DNA of 27,761 nucleotides from Xanthobacteraceae bacterium (lineage in GTDB: Bacteria > Pseudomonadota > Alphaproteobacteria > Rhizobiales > Xanthobacteraceae): NCBI GenBank assembly GCA_030037185.1, contig JASHRR010001025.1, forward strand, positions 1-27,761, written 5' to 3'. Position numbers and translations under genes: made by a program. Below are positions 1 to 7,096 of this stretch, one piece after another. The first letter of the stretch is position 1. Each line of letters opens with the position of its first letter. Under the pieces are notes generated by a model that was not told the origin of the DNA, searched no databases, and worked only from the letters and a program-made list of their open reading frames with translations.

Positions 1-131
1 GCTGATCCCATCTCCTGGAGCCCTGTCTGCGGCCTTCGCCGGCCGTGGTCTCGGTCTTCCCCAGGTCTTCCCCGCACGGTTTTCTGGGAAGACTTCGTTA
101 TGGAAATTTCAGCCTAAGTCTTTGATTTCAT
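1..131. other. Intergenic leader, no gene seen
   Basis: I see no convincing coding region here. There is a short imperfect direct repeat of the type GTCTTCCCC around 53-70. The stretch lies downstream of the minus-strand tRNA-Arg, so it would be the usual side for a tRNA-linked integration scar, but I see no integrase or second att copy. Confidence 0.4.
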
Positions 132-208
132 TGGCGCGCTCGGAGAGATTCGAACTCCCGACCCTCAGATTCGAAGTCTGATGCTCTATCCGGCTGAGCT
201 ACGAGCGC
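132..208 (-). tRNA. tRNA-Arg (anticodon TCG)
   Basis: Read on the minus strand, the 77-nt sequence folds into a complete cloverleaf. The acceptor stem is GCGCTCG paired with CGAGCGC, the D-arm has AGCTCAGCCGGATAGAGC, the anticodon arm is CAGACTTCGAATCTG with anticodon TCG, and the T-arm has GGGAGTTCGAATCTCTC. A discriminator G and an encoded CCA end the gene at 132. It should read CGA codons (and possibly other CGN codons by wobble after A34 or U34-type modification rules do not apply here because position 34 is T/U). Such tRNAs are common integration targets, and the accessory TOMM operon begins about 250 bases away. Confidence 0.95.
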
Positions 209-460
209 GTGCAGGTCGGCGTGATGGCCTGCTTTATGAAAGGCGACCGCGGTCCAAAGCTTGGGGTCCCCAGGGGGCGGTGGCGGCGACCCGTATAGCG
301 CATTTTGCAGTCTCGATGCCAGCGCCTCTTCGTAGAAATGACGCAGAAATGCCGCGGGACTCCTTTGTATCCAGCATTCGCCAAAAAAATGGCCGGACTG
401 AAAGGTGCGGCCAGGTTGGGCACGCCGTGCACGCCAGATCGGGCGACCATAAGGGCACCC

Positions 461-1996
461 CTAGTCGTTCGGCCGTCGGCCCGAACCCTCCGGTTCAGCA
501 CCGCGACCGATCGCAAATTGACCCACAGGGCCTTCGACGTGGAAGTCGATCCCCGTCATCTTCGCGAACAGATCGATATTGGAGATCCCAATCGCACATC
601 CACCGAGCCTTATGTCAGTTGCCATCATGTAGAGTGTTTGGATCAACACGCCGACATCCTTGAGGATCAGCGAATAGGCGATTGAGCTGTATTTCCAGGA
701 AACCCGACCAAAGCGTGCCGCAATGGTGATCAAGATTTGCGGGGTTGGCGCGTCCATTGCGAATGCGGCTCCCGCCAGCAGCGCTTCGAGCTCGTGCGGG
801 CGAGCGCTGATCGGCACAAGCGCGTGTCCGCCAGCATCGTAATGGTAAAATCCTCGGGCAAGCCCTTCACATTTGTCGACAGCAAGGTAGAGCTCGAGTG
901 CGTAGCTCGATCCTGCCGACGGATACGGCCTGGCGGCGTATTCGACGGTGGGGCCCCCGTCGCCGAACTGGCTCTCCTTCTTCGATCTCGACAGCACCCG
1001 TGCCGCGCCGTCGAGAAGCTGCGAAAGCTCTGCGAGCGTGATCGGTCGGTTATCATCGAAGCTGCGGGTCGAATGCCGTTGACGCAGGAGCTTTGCGATG
1101 GGCGAGGTGATCTGCGAGGGCGCGCTCAAGAATTTCGAGAGATCGATGCTTTCTCCGGGCCACCGGGGCCGCTCTGCCGGCAGCGGCGACGTCACATCCG
1201 CATAGGGATAAAGTCCGCCAAGCGGGTTGGCGTGCCGGCCCTGCGTGCTGCGCGTGTGAAATAAAAGATCGTGAAAATCCCACAGGACGAGGTCGTGGTC
1301 GCCCTCAGTCATTCGCCGGCCGCCATCGTGGGCGCCGACCTTAAAGAGAATCTGGCAATCGGCCAGGAGGGCGAGAAGCTCGACCCCCGGAAAACCGTCC
1401 TCCCGACAAAGCTGTTTGATTTGTTGCGGTGCAGACAGTGTGGCAATGGCGGCCGTGATCTTCGGATCGCAAATCTTGAACAACGCCCCGGCGCGCGGCG
1501 ATTCCAGAACCATGTCGCTGGCGCGCCGGCGCATGTAGGCGAATCGCGATAGCACGAGAACGTCGGCATTGGCGAGCGGCGACATTCGCGGCCAGTAATC
1601 GGCGGCCTGCGGTTCTATGACGACTAGGTCCGCATCGCTTCGCGAGTCCCGGAGGCTGTACTCCAGAAGACCATGCCTCGCCAATCGCCGGACCAAGAGA
1701 TCGATCTCTTTGTCGCCCTCCCGCGCCCCATCCCTCGCTCTGCCCGGCCCGCGTGGGAGGGCAACGGAGGCGTGGGGGCCGCTGGATGCAAACGAGGCGA
1801 TCGGCAGCCCCGTCCGCAGGTCCTGCGCGCGATCCGCCGTGCCCACGCTGAACGTTCCGAGGCCGACCGAAAAGCCTTCGAAGCAGGCGGCGAGCGTTCC
1901 GTCGGCCTGCGCCTCAAGCGTGACCTGACCGCTCAGCCGGGCGCAGACACTTGGCGCCAGAGCCCGTTGCCCTTTCTTGGAGCGCGTTGCGGTCAT
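461..1996 (-). CDS. SagB-type TOMM dehydrogenase (nitroreductase family)
   Basis: This is a 511-aa FMN-dependent oxidase that would convert thiazolines/oxazolines made by the neighbouring cyclodehydratase into thiazoles/oxazoles. The SagB/ThcOx nitroreductase domain occupies roughly residues 300-500, with RHSTRSF at 307-313 (FMN-phosphate region), PYPSAGSSYALELY at 357-370, and a Lys-Tyr pair at 435-436 within SWKYSSIAY. In characterised SagB enzymes a Lys-Tyr pair is needed for activity, so this copy looks catalytically intact. The first ~290 residues form an extra N-terminal region seen in larger SagB proteins, including FHDLLFHTRST at 241-251. It is the last gene of the precursor/cyclodehydratase/dehydrogenase series, 145 bases after the cyclodehydratase stop. 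The start ATG has no strong Shine-Dalgarno sequence, so the exact start is less certain. A nitroreductase of another role is much less likely given the context. Confidence 0.9.
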   Translation of the reverse strand: MTATRSKKGQRALAPSVCARLSGQVTLEAQADGTLAACFEGFSVGLGTFSVGTADRAQDLRTGLPIASFASSGPHASVALPRGPGRARDGAREGDKEIDLLVRRLARHGLLEYSLRDSRSDADLVVIEPQAADYWPRMSPLANADVLVLSRFAYMRRRASDMVLESPRAGALFKICDPKITAAIATLSAPQQIKQLCREDGFPGVELLALLADCQILFKVGAHDGGRRMTEGDHDLVLWDFHDLLFHTRSTQGRHANPLGGLYPYADVTSPLPAERPRWPGESIDLSKFLSAPSQITSPIAKLLRQRHSTRSFDDNRPITLAELSQLLDGAARVLSRSKKESQFGDGGPTVEYAARPYPSAGSSYALELYLAVDKCEGLARGFYHYDAGGHALVPISARPHELEALLAGAAFAMDAPTPQILITIAARFGRVSWKYSSIAYSLILKDVGVLIQTLYMMATDIRLGGCAIGISNIDLFAKMTGIDFHVEGPVGQFAIGRGAEPEGSGRRPND

Positions 1997-2141
1997 CTTG
2001 AACCATTTATCTCGAAGTCATGGCCGGGCGTAGCCCGGCTCGTCCCGGGCATCTGCCCGCAGGTGCGCACGACGGCAGAAAGGTAATTCCAAGTCATCGG
2101 AACGCATTATAGTTCCGGGAGCGCGCAAGTAAGGGATGGCC
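1997..2141 (-). promoter_or_regulatory. Spacer with dyad/TATAAT and hairpin element upstream of sagB-like gene
   Basis: Read on the minus strand, CGGAACTATAATGCGTTCCG (2117-2098) is a dyad with 6-bp arms that encloses a TATAAT box, like an operator over a -10 element; the -35 (TTACTT-like) is poor. Between it and the start codon lie hairpin sequences: GCCGGGC-GTA-GCCCGGC around 2026-2042 and GGGCATCTGCCC around 2047-2058, resembling interspersed palindromic elements of Bradyrhizobium. The gene downstream may therefore be partly independent of the upstream operon promoter. This is inference from sequence shape only. Confidence 0.4.
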
Positions 2142-4403
2142 TCAGGTGTGAGGGTGGGCCGGATTGAGTTCGTCCTCCGGCAGCGGCCGATCGCGCAATC
2201 CGAGCTTCACGGGAACATCATAAAGTCGACCGGGCGCGAAGCGGCGATAGAAATGCCGCAGTCCCGGAACGATCACCCTGACCACCGGGACCGCGATGTC
2301 AGGGCGCGTCTGATCGAGGACGAGGAAATCGAGGCCGGCCTGCTTGGCAACTCCCACGCAGGCCGTTACTTGGTCGCGGGCCTCGAGACGGCCGAACTTC
2401 GAACTGAAGCCCGATTGGACTGTCTGCTTGTCGCTTGGCGTCAAAAACGGATGGTCCTGCAGGCGCAACGGCGTCGAGCCGTCGAGGCTTGATTTCTCTC
2501 CGCTGCCGCCCCCCATCAGACCAATCGACAAGAATTGGTTTAGCTCGGTTAACGCCCGCAGCAAGGCAATACGGGCATCAAAGTGTGCGCCGGAACCAAA
2601 CTCGATATTTTCCTTGCCGTTCTGCGTCCAGTGCGTGATTGCCACAAAGGTCGGAATCGCAAGATCGCTGGTGACGTCAAGCACCCAGAGCCGGCGTCCG
2701 GATTCGGCAAGCTGGGCTTGCAGGTCACGGACATACGAATCGTCGAGCTGGCCGATGTCCACTTCAGCCCGCTGCAGGCGGTTGTACCACCAGATTGCGT
2801 AGGCATCGCGTTCCACCAGCTCGAGGAAACCCTGGACGATTGCTTCCTCAATCGTATTGCCGGCGGCGCACCCGTTGGAGTCCGTGTTGAAGGCACCGGG
2901 GCCACGGTAGAAAAAATACAAGAGGCTGGTCGGAAGGTATTTGAAGCGCTGGTCGCGCAGCGACCATGCCGGCGACCACTCGACCTTCGCCGATGGATCG
3001 AACCGGGAAGGGGCCGTGTGCGGGTCGTGCGAGGCGGACGCATGTTCGTGCTGTTGCCGGTGTTGGGCGTCGCTGAAGAGCGTGACGTCGTTTGGGAGAA
3101 TGGCATCGCCCGGCGGAAAATCCGTAAACCGCCGCGTTACTCTGATCTCGTCGCCTTGAAAAATCCCGGAATAACGCTCGATCGCCTCCATCAGCGCGCT
3201 GGCTTCGCCCTGCTCGGCGGTGCTGCCCTTGCCGAAGCTGCCGCCGCCCAGTCCCGCCCTCAGCTCGTTGGCCGTCTTGGCCGGCGCCGAAAAACTGTGG
3301 GTGGCAAAATAGTTGGTGTTCAGAGGCAGGTCGGCGTCGATTCGTTCGAGACGCGAGACCACGCCCGTGAGAGGGCTCACGTGCTTGCGATAACGTGCAA
3401 CGGTTGCGCGCGACGAAACAGTCCGGTAGCCCCCGCTGGTCATCACCAGCTTGCCGCCGGCGCCGAGCTCGAGCGGCGCGGGCGCGCGGCGGGGATCGCG
3501 CAACTTCTTGCGGCCGCATACCGGACATTGCGGTCGGGTGGCTACGTAATGCTTGACGACGGTCGATCCCGACAGGTCAAGGCTGATAATGTGATCCCTC
3601 AATTCGGTGCGAAATTCGGTGGCGATCGCCTTCGCGATTTCGACCGCGGCAAGTTCAATGCCGGTCTTTCCGAGCGGGTGGCGGACCAGCGGCGAAACAG
3701 CGACGCAGCGTGCCCGTTCGCGGTCGAGCAGCGCCTTGACCTCTCGATTGCGTTTCATACGATCGGCCAGACAAGCCCAACACGCGCTCGTGCCCGGCCG
3801 GAAGAGCGGCCCCACCAAGGGAAAAATGCCGGAGGGTTGAGCGAGCAGCCAGGGCGTCCGGTCCGACAAATGCTGCCGGTTCAATTCGTCGAGGCGTCGA
3901 TCGAGATAATCGCTGACCAGCGTGACTGTCAGATCGGGGGACCGCGTTACGACGCGAACGCCCAGTTCCTTGAGGGCTGAGTCAAGTTCCCTCGCTCCCT
4001 GCACATTGAGCGATTGGATGCGCACGCGGCATTTCTGCAGATTTGCCTCAGCGGCCTGCGGCGACAGACCGATGCTCGCCCAATAGGCCGCCGTTGCGCC
4101 TGCGGAAGTGGGCGATCCCGTGACGATATGGCGCCGTTCGAGCAGGCGTTGGAGGGCTTCTTGAATCTTGTCGGACGGAAAATCACGCTCAAGCCCGGAA
4201 ACGAGTTCCCGAAAGGTCCTTCCTCCTTTCGCGATCGCGGAGGCAAGCGCGCAGTAGAGCTCACCGTGAAGGAAGAATTTCCGATCCTCAGAATAGAGGC
4301 ATACAACATTGGGTGGCAGCACATAGACGGAGAAATTCGCGGCGAACTGTGGAATGTCTTTGCTGTCAGGCAGCGCCAAGCTGCGCCCATCGCGGCGTGT
4401 CAT
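2142..4403 (-). CDS. Fused TOMM cyclodehydratase (RRE + E1-like C domain + YcaO)
   Basis: This 753-aa protein would bind the precursor leader and use ATP to cyclise Cys/Ser/Thr of the core into azolines. Residues ~20-95 look like a winged-helix RiPP recognition element. Residues ~100-310 are the E1/ThiF-like C-protein region, with a zinc-type pair CWAC (208-211) and CPVC (293-296). The YcaO domain runs from ~320 to the end, with GGSFGKGSTAEQGEASAL from 387, MEAIERYSG from 405, SNGCAAGNTIEEA from 509 and ELVERDAYAIWW from 528, which match nucleotide/Mg-binding blocks of the family. An unusual His-rich stretch lies near 446-462. The C-terminus reads ELNPAHPHT rather than the usual PxPxP. The gene follows the precursor by 290 bases and precedes the dehydrogenase. 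No in-frame ATG lies just upstream of 4403, and the ribosome site there is weak. Confidence 0.93.
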   Translation of the reverse strand: MTRRDGRSLALPDSKDIPQFAANFSVYVLPPNVVCLYSEDRKFFLHGELYCALASAIAKGGRTFRELVSGLERDFPSDKIQEALQRLLERRHIVTGSPTSAGATAAYWASIGLSPQAAEANLQKCRVRIQSLNVQGARELDSALKELGVRVVTRSPDLTVTLVSDYLDRRLDELNRQHLSDRTPWLLAQPSGIFPLVGPLFRPGTSACWACLADRMKRNREVKALLDRERARCVAVSPLVRHPLGKTGIELAAVEIAKAIATEFRTELRDHIISLDLSGSTVVKHYVATRPQCPVCGRKKLRDPRRAPAPLELGAGGKLVMTSGGYRTVSSRATVARYRKHVSPLTGVVSRLERIDADLPLNTNYFATHSFSAPAKTANELRAGLGGGSFGKGSTAEQGEASALMEAIERYSGIFQGDEIRVTRRFTDFPPGDAILPNDVTLFSDAQHRQQHEHASASHDPHTAPSRFDPSAKVEWSPAWSLRDQRFKYLPTSLLYFFYRGPGAFNTDSNGCAAGNTIEEAIVQGFLELVERDAYAIWWYNRLQRAEVDIGQLDDSYVRDLQAQLAESGRRLWVLDVTSDLAIPTFVAITHWTQNGKENIEFGSGAHFDARIALLRALTELNQFLSIGLMGGGSGEKSSLDGSTPLRLQDHPFLTPSDKQTVQSGFSSKFGRLEARDQVTACVGVAKQAGLDFLVLDQTRPDIAVPVVRVIVPGLRHFYRRFAPGRLYDVPVKLGLRDRPLPEDELNPAHPHT

Positions 4404-4439
4404 GAGATTAATACGGGCATCTTCGCCACAACTCCAGGT

Positions 4440-4505
4440 GCCCCGCCCTCTTCCGCTTCCTCCCCGAAAGCCGGCGAGGGATAGGGACGAGAAGCGGGGC
4501 GGGGC
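4440..4505 (-). promoter_or_regulatory. Large hairpin upstream of the cyclodehydratase
   Basis: On the minus-strand RNA a 9-bp GC stem (GCCCCGCCC with GGGCGGGGC, 4505-4497 and 4448-4440) is stacked on a 6-bp stem (CGCTTC with GAAGCG), separated by a 5-nt bulge. No U-run follows, so a classical terminator is not indicated. It lies between the precursor and its enzymes and could limit read-through or protect the precursor transcript, giving more peptide than enzyme. Confidence 0.5.
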
Positions 4506-4583
4506 GAGGAGGGGACATTATTCTCGATTGCCGGAACTCCGGCCTCTAGCATTCACGCTAGTGTGTCACCTTGCCATCGTCTT

Positions 4584-4619
4584 ACGCAAGGCTGCCCATC
4601 TGGCCAAATGGGCAGCGTT
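4584..4619 (-). promoter_or_regulatory. Near-perfect hairpin just after the precursor gene
   Basis: The sequence is an almost complete inverted repeat: outer GCAA/TTGC, one mismatch, then GCTGCCCAT/ATGGGCAGC and inner TGG/CCA. It starts about 75 bases after the precursor stop on the transcribed strand. No T-tract follows it, so it is better described as a transcript-stabilising or attenuating stem than as a proven terminator. Confidence 0.5.
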
Positions 4620-4693
4620 GCAAACAGGACACAGCATGATCAAGTCACCGAGACGAGGAACTCCCTTCGTCACCGTGATCCCGAAGTGCTGAG

Positions 4694-5113
4694 TTAGCAG
4701 AACCGGCAGGCTCCCCATGACAGGCAGCAGCCGCAGCCACAGCCTCCACAGCCAAAGCCGCAGCCAAAGCCGCAGCCTCTGCCGCAACCGCAGCCTCTGC
4801 CGCAACCTCTGCCGCCGCAACCCCTGCAGCCGCCGCAGCCCCCTCGGGCAAGCTGTATGCCGGGCTCGCGGGCCGCGGTATTTTCCTTGTCAAAAATGTA
4901 GAACGTTGCCAGGCTGACGTCGGAGACTTCCTCTTCTCCGAGCGTAATTTGGTGCCCCTGCGTAATATTATCCATCATCGGCGTATCCGCGACCGGCACA
5001 CCGGTCGCTGCGGATGCGCCCCCCGCTAGTGATAGAGACAGGCCGGCGGCACCCAAGACCGGCACGGCCTTCGTCCCCGCTTTTCGCTTCGAAGCTTGCT
5101 TCGCACGTGGCAT
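4694..5113 (-). CDS. TOMM precursor peptide, Gly/Cys-rich core
   Basis: This 139-aa peptide is the likely substrate of the two enzymes downstream. Residues 1-90 form the leader and 91-139 the core. The core contains 15 Cys, many Gly, Arg and Phe in GC, GRGC and GFGC units, and ends LSWGACRFC; Cys next to Gly is the classic substrate for azoline formation, as in microcin B17 and heterocycloanthracin-type peptides. The leader has an acidic/hydrophobic segment GEEEVSDVSLATFYIFDKE (59-77), a plausible recognition site for the RRE. Oddly, residues 1-36 look like a secretion signal: basic start (KQASKRKAGTK), hydrophobic run, and ASA before residue 36. The ATG at 5113 is chosen because GGAGGAA lies 7 bases upstream; a start at 5179 has no such site. 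The final product and target are unknown. Confidence 0.88.
   Translation of the reverse strand: MPRAKQASKRKAGTKAVPVLGAAGLSLSLAGGASAATGVPVADTPMMDNITQGHQITLGEEEVSDVSLATFYIFDKENTAAREPGIQLARGGCGGCRGCGGRGCGRGCGCGRGCGFGCGFGCGGCGCGCCLSWGACRFC
4735..4842. repeat. Degenerate short tandem repeats encoding the core peptide
   Basis: The plus strand here is a run of imperfect CAGCCGCAGCC / CAAAGCCGCAGC / CCTCTGCCGCAA units. They encode the GC, GFGC and GRGC repeats of the precursor core on the minus strand. The structure suggests growth or shrinkage of the core by slippage or unequal recombination. Confidence 0.75.
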
Positions 5114-5537
5114 AATCGAGTTCCTCCATGCCTTGTAGCCACTGTTCAGCATCCACCGCGATTTTCGTACGCTCAGCAAAGGTACTTTTCAAGGCCGATG
5201 GCGTGCGTGCTCACGACTCTGTCAAAGAATTAATAAACCGCCGTCCGCTGAACGGCTTGCGGCCTTATGGTGGTGCAAAGCAGGATCTGCCCATTCTATC
5301 GCGGGCTCCGGCTCGCCATTATCCGGCCCAAAAAGGGAACTCGGTCACGCACCACGTAGGAGGGTTGAACCAACGGTTCCGGCCCGATGACCTCAGAAAC
5401 GGCCGTCGGAGGTGCCGGTCGTTTCGCTATCGCCGACCCATCCCTGCGCCCGGCAAATCGCGCCTCGCGAAAGGGTCACAACCTCCATAACAGACGTCAG
5501 ATCAGCCTCAACACGGCGCCCGGGCTTTGCGGCAGAG
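5114..5537. other. Divergent intergenic region between TOMM precursor and VOC gene
   Basis: This 424-base stretch separates the divergent precursor and VOC genes and must carry promoters for both. Apart from the weak minus-strand promoter candidates and the precursor's ribosome site I see no gene, repeat or strong operator. Open frames crossing it lack ribosome sites and family resemblance. Confidence 0.5.
5164..5192 (-). promoter_or_regulatory. Possible promoter of the TOMM precursor operon
   Basis: On the minus strand TTGAAA (5192-5187) is followed after 17 bases by TACGAA (5169-5164), about 50 bases before the precursor ATG. A second TTGACA lies at 5225-5220 but lacks a good -10. Both are weak matches and the assignment is tentative. 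Confidence 0.22.
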
Positions 5538-6377
5538 ATGGAGACGAGAGACGTGATCGATTATTATGGCCGTTTCGTCTGGTACGAGTTGATGACGACA
5601 GATATGGCGGCCGCCAAGGTGTTTTACGCCAGCGTCGTCGGATGGGGGACGCGGGACGCCTCGACACCCAGGATGGCTTACGCCCTGTTCACCGTAGGCA
5701 AGTCGTTTGTGAGCGGGCTCGTTGGGCTGTCGGAGGATGCGAGAAAAATGGGCGCGACGCCGAGGTGGATCGGCTATGTCGGCGTCGATGACGTGGATGC
5801 TGCGGTCGACCGGGTCAAACGGAGCGGCGGCGCCGTGCACGTCCCGCCGACGGATGTCTCTGACCTCAGCCGCTTTTCGATCGTTGCCGACCCCCAAATG
5901 GCGTCGCTTGCATTGATCAAGTGGCTAAGGCCGAACCAGCAGCAGACTGCCGACCTGGGCAAGCCGGGGCGCGTGGGCTGGCATGAGCTGCTTTCCACCG
6001 ATTTGGACCAGGCGTTTGCTTTCTACGGCGAGCTTTTTGACTGGCAGAAAGCGGACGCCGACGCCGGCCCGCTGGGTACCTATCAGCTGTTCTCGGTCGG
6101 AGGGCAAACAATCGGCGGCATGTTCACCAAGCCTCCGACCATGCCGACCCCGTTCTGGCTCTATTACTTCAATGTCGGCGACATCGACGTGGCGGCGGAG
6201 CGTGTGAGGGCTAGTGGCGGCCATGTCATCGAGGGCCCGCTTGAATTGCCAGGCGGCAGCTGGATCGCCCGGTGCATTGACCCTCAGGGCGCCATGTTCG
6301 CGCTGGAGGGCAAGCGCAATCCCAATGCCGTTGGATATTTCGCACGCGTCGCATCGCGCGGTCGCTCCGCCGCGTAG
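5538..6377 (+). CDS. Two-domain VOC (glyoxalase/bleomycin resistance fold) protein
   Basis: The 279-aa protein has two VOC modules. The first (~1-125) begins with FVWYELMTTDMAAAKVFY and the second (~135-270) with GWHELLSTDLDQAFAFYGEL and ends IDPQGAMFALEG. Both carry the conserved pattern of a WxEL strand, a TDxxxAxxFY helix and a final D-PxG-xFAL strand. VOC proteins bind divalent metals or small molecules and include lyases, dioxygenases and drug-binding resistance proteins; the reaction here cannot be assigned. The start at 5538 is chosen because the fold begins immediately after it; an upstream ATG at 5412 would add 42 residues without family character. It is divergent from the TOMM precursor, so a self-protection role is conceivable but unproven. 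Confidence 0.85.
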   Translation: METRDVIDYYGRFVWYELMTTDMAAAKVFYASVVGWGTRDASTPRMAYALFTVGKSFVSGLVGLSEDARKMGATPRWIGYVGVDDVDAAVDRVKRSGGAVHVPPTDVSDLSRFSIVADPQMASLALIKWLRPNQQQTADLGKPGRVGWHELLSTDLDQAFAFYGELFDWQKADADAGPLGTYQLFSVGGQTIGGMFTKPPTMPTPFWLYYFNVGDIDVAAERVRASGGHVIEGPLELPGGSWIARCIDPQGAMFALEGKRNPNAVGYFARVASRGRSAA

Positions 6378-6794
6378 GTCGCTGATTTCGTAGGAGCGGA
6401 TTCCGATCAGGCCGAAGCAGAAGGACACGCTGACCTGGGATTCTGCCTGCTTGCCGGTCGCCTATCCAATTGGCCCGGTGCGCCACCTGGGGCCAAATGC
6501 CTCACGGCGCATTAGGCGCGAAAAATAGAGCCCGCGCGTAGCGCAGAAAAACCCGTCCATGGCGCAGTCTGTCCGCATAGCGACTCATAGCCATGGAGGT
6601 GCCCGCAAGCCAGCGTCATCCCATCTTCCGGCCGCCGGGGTGGCTCGGGGCGACCTTGGTCGCCCGTTCGCGGCGCTTCCGCCAGACCCCAAGCCCTGCA
6701 TTCCTAAGGAAGCCCTGCGTTCCTAAGGCGCTTCGCCACCGAATAGTTGTCGATCGGCGGTAAAAACCCCCGGCTCTGCTGCCAGGTTTTTACT
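6378..6794. other. Intergenic region with a short tandem duplication
   Basis: No credible gene is seen. A 19-base unit, AAGCCCTGC(A/G)TTCCTAAGG, occurs twice in tandem at 6691-6709 and 6710-6728 with one mismatch. The rest shows no open frame with a ribosome site and no tRNA-like fold. Confidence 0.5.
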
Positions 6795-6819
6795 GGAACT
6801 CTCAGCCGCTGCTCGCGTT
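6795..6819 (+). promoter_or_regulatory. EcfG-type general stress promoter
   Basis: GGAAC (6795-6799), 16 bases, then CGTT (6816-6819) exactly fits the alphaproteobacterial EcfG consensus. It lies about 60 bases upstream of the 71-aa protein's ATG, in the same direction. Confidence 0.72.
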
Positions 6820-6880
6820 ATGTCGCTGTGCCGCCTCAGGACCGCCGTTTTTGGCGGGGCTTGGCACCGGAGAAAGTCCA

Positions 6881-7096
6881 ATGGCTTACGACAAAATTGC
6901 GTCATTGACCGTGGAGGAAATGAGTGCGCTTGCAAATAGATTCGAGGCGAGAGCCGAGAGCGTTCTTCTGCGGGATCAACCGCAGATGCAGTCCGACATG
7001 CGTTTGGCCGCGAAGTTGATCTACCAGTTGGCGGCGGGTGCGCCGACCACTGAAGATCAGCTCCGTTTACGCATCGGACAGGCCATGAGTAAGTAG
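6881..7096 (+). CDS. Small protein of unknown function, 71 aa
   Basis: I do not recognise a named family. The protein starts MAYDKIASLTVEEM and is mainly helical, charged and soluble, with no signal peptide, membrane segment or Cys. The ATG at 6881 is supported by GGAGAAAG about 6-12 bases upstream; the frame is open 10 codons earlier but without such a site. A perfect EcfG-type promoter (6795-6819) precedes it, which argues that it is a real, stress-induced gene. It stands alone, about 490 bases before the next gene on the same strand. Confidence 0.72.
   Translation: MAYDKIASLTVEEMSALANRFEARAESVLLRDQPQMQSDMRLAAKLIYQLAAGAPTTEDQLRLRIGQAMSK

Noticed and set aside
2583..3980. Plus-strand open frame of 465 codons
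   Set aside because: It is antisense to the YcaO fusion gene, with Arg/Gly-rich low-likeness sequence and no ribosome site.
4566..4673. Minus-strand 35-codon frame with CPVC just after the precursor
   Set aside because: GTG start without a ribosome site, and most of it is the hairpin at 4584-4619; judged chance.
4735..4842. CRISPR array
   Set aside because: The repeats are short, contiguous and in frame with the peptide core; there are no unique spacers or cas genes.
5397..5430. EcfG-type promoter for the VOC gene from GGAAC near 5336
   Set aside because: GGAAC is present at about 5336-5340, but no GTT box occurs 16-18 bases later.
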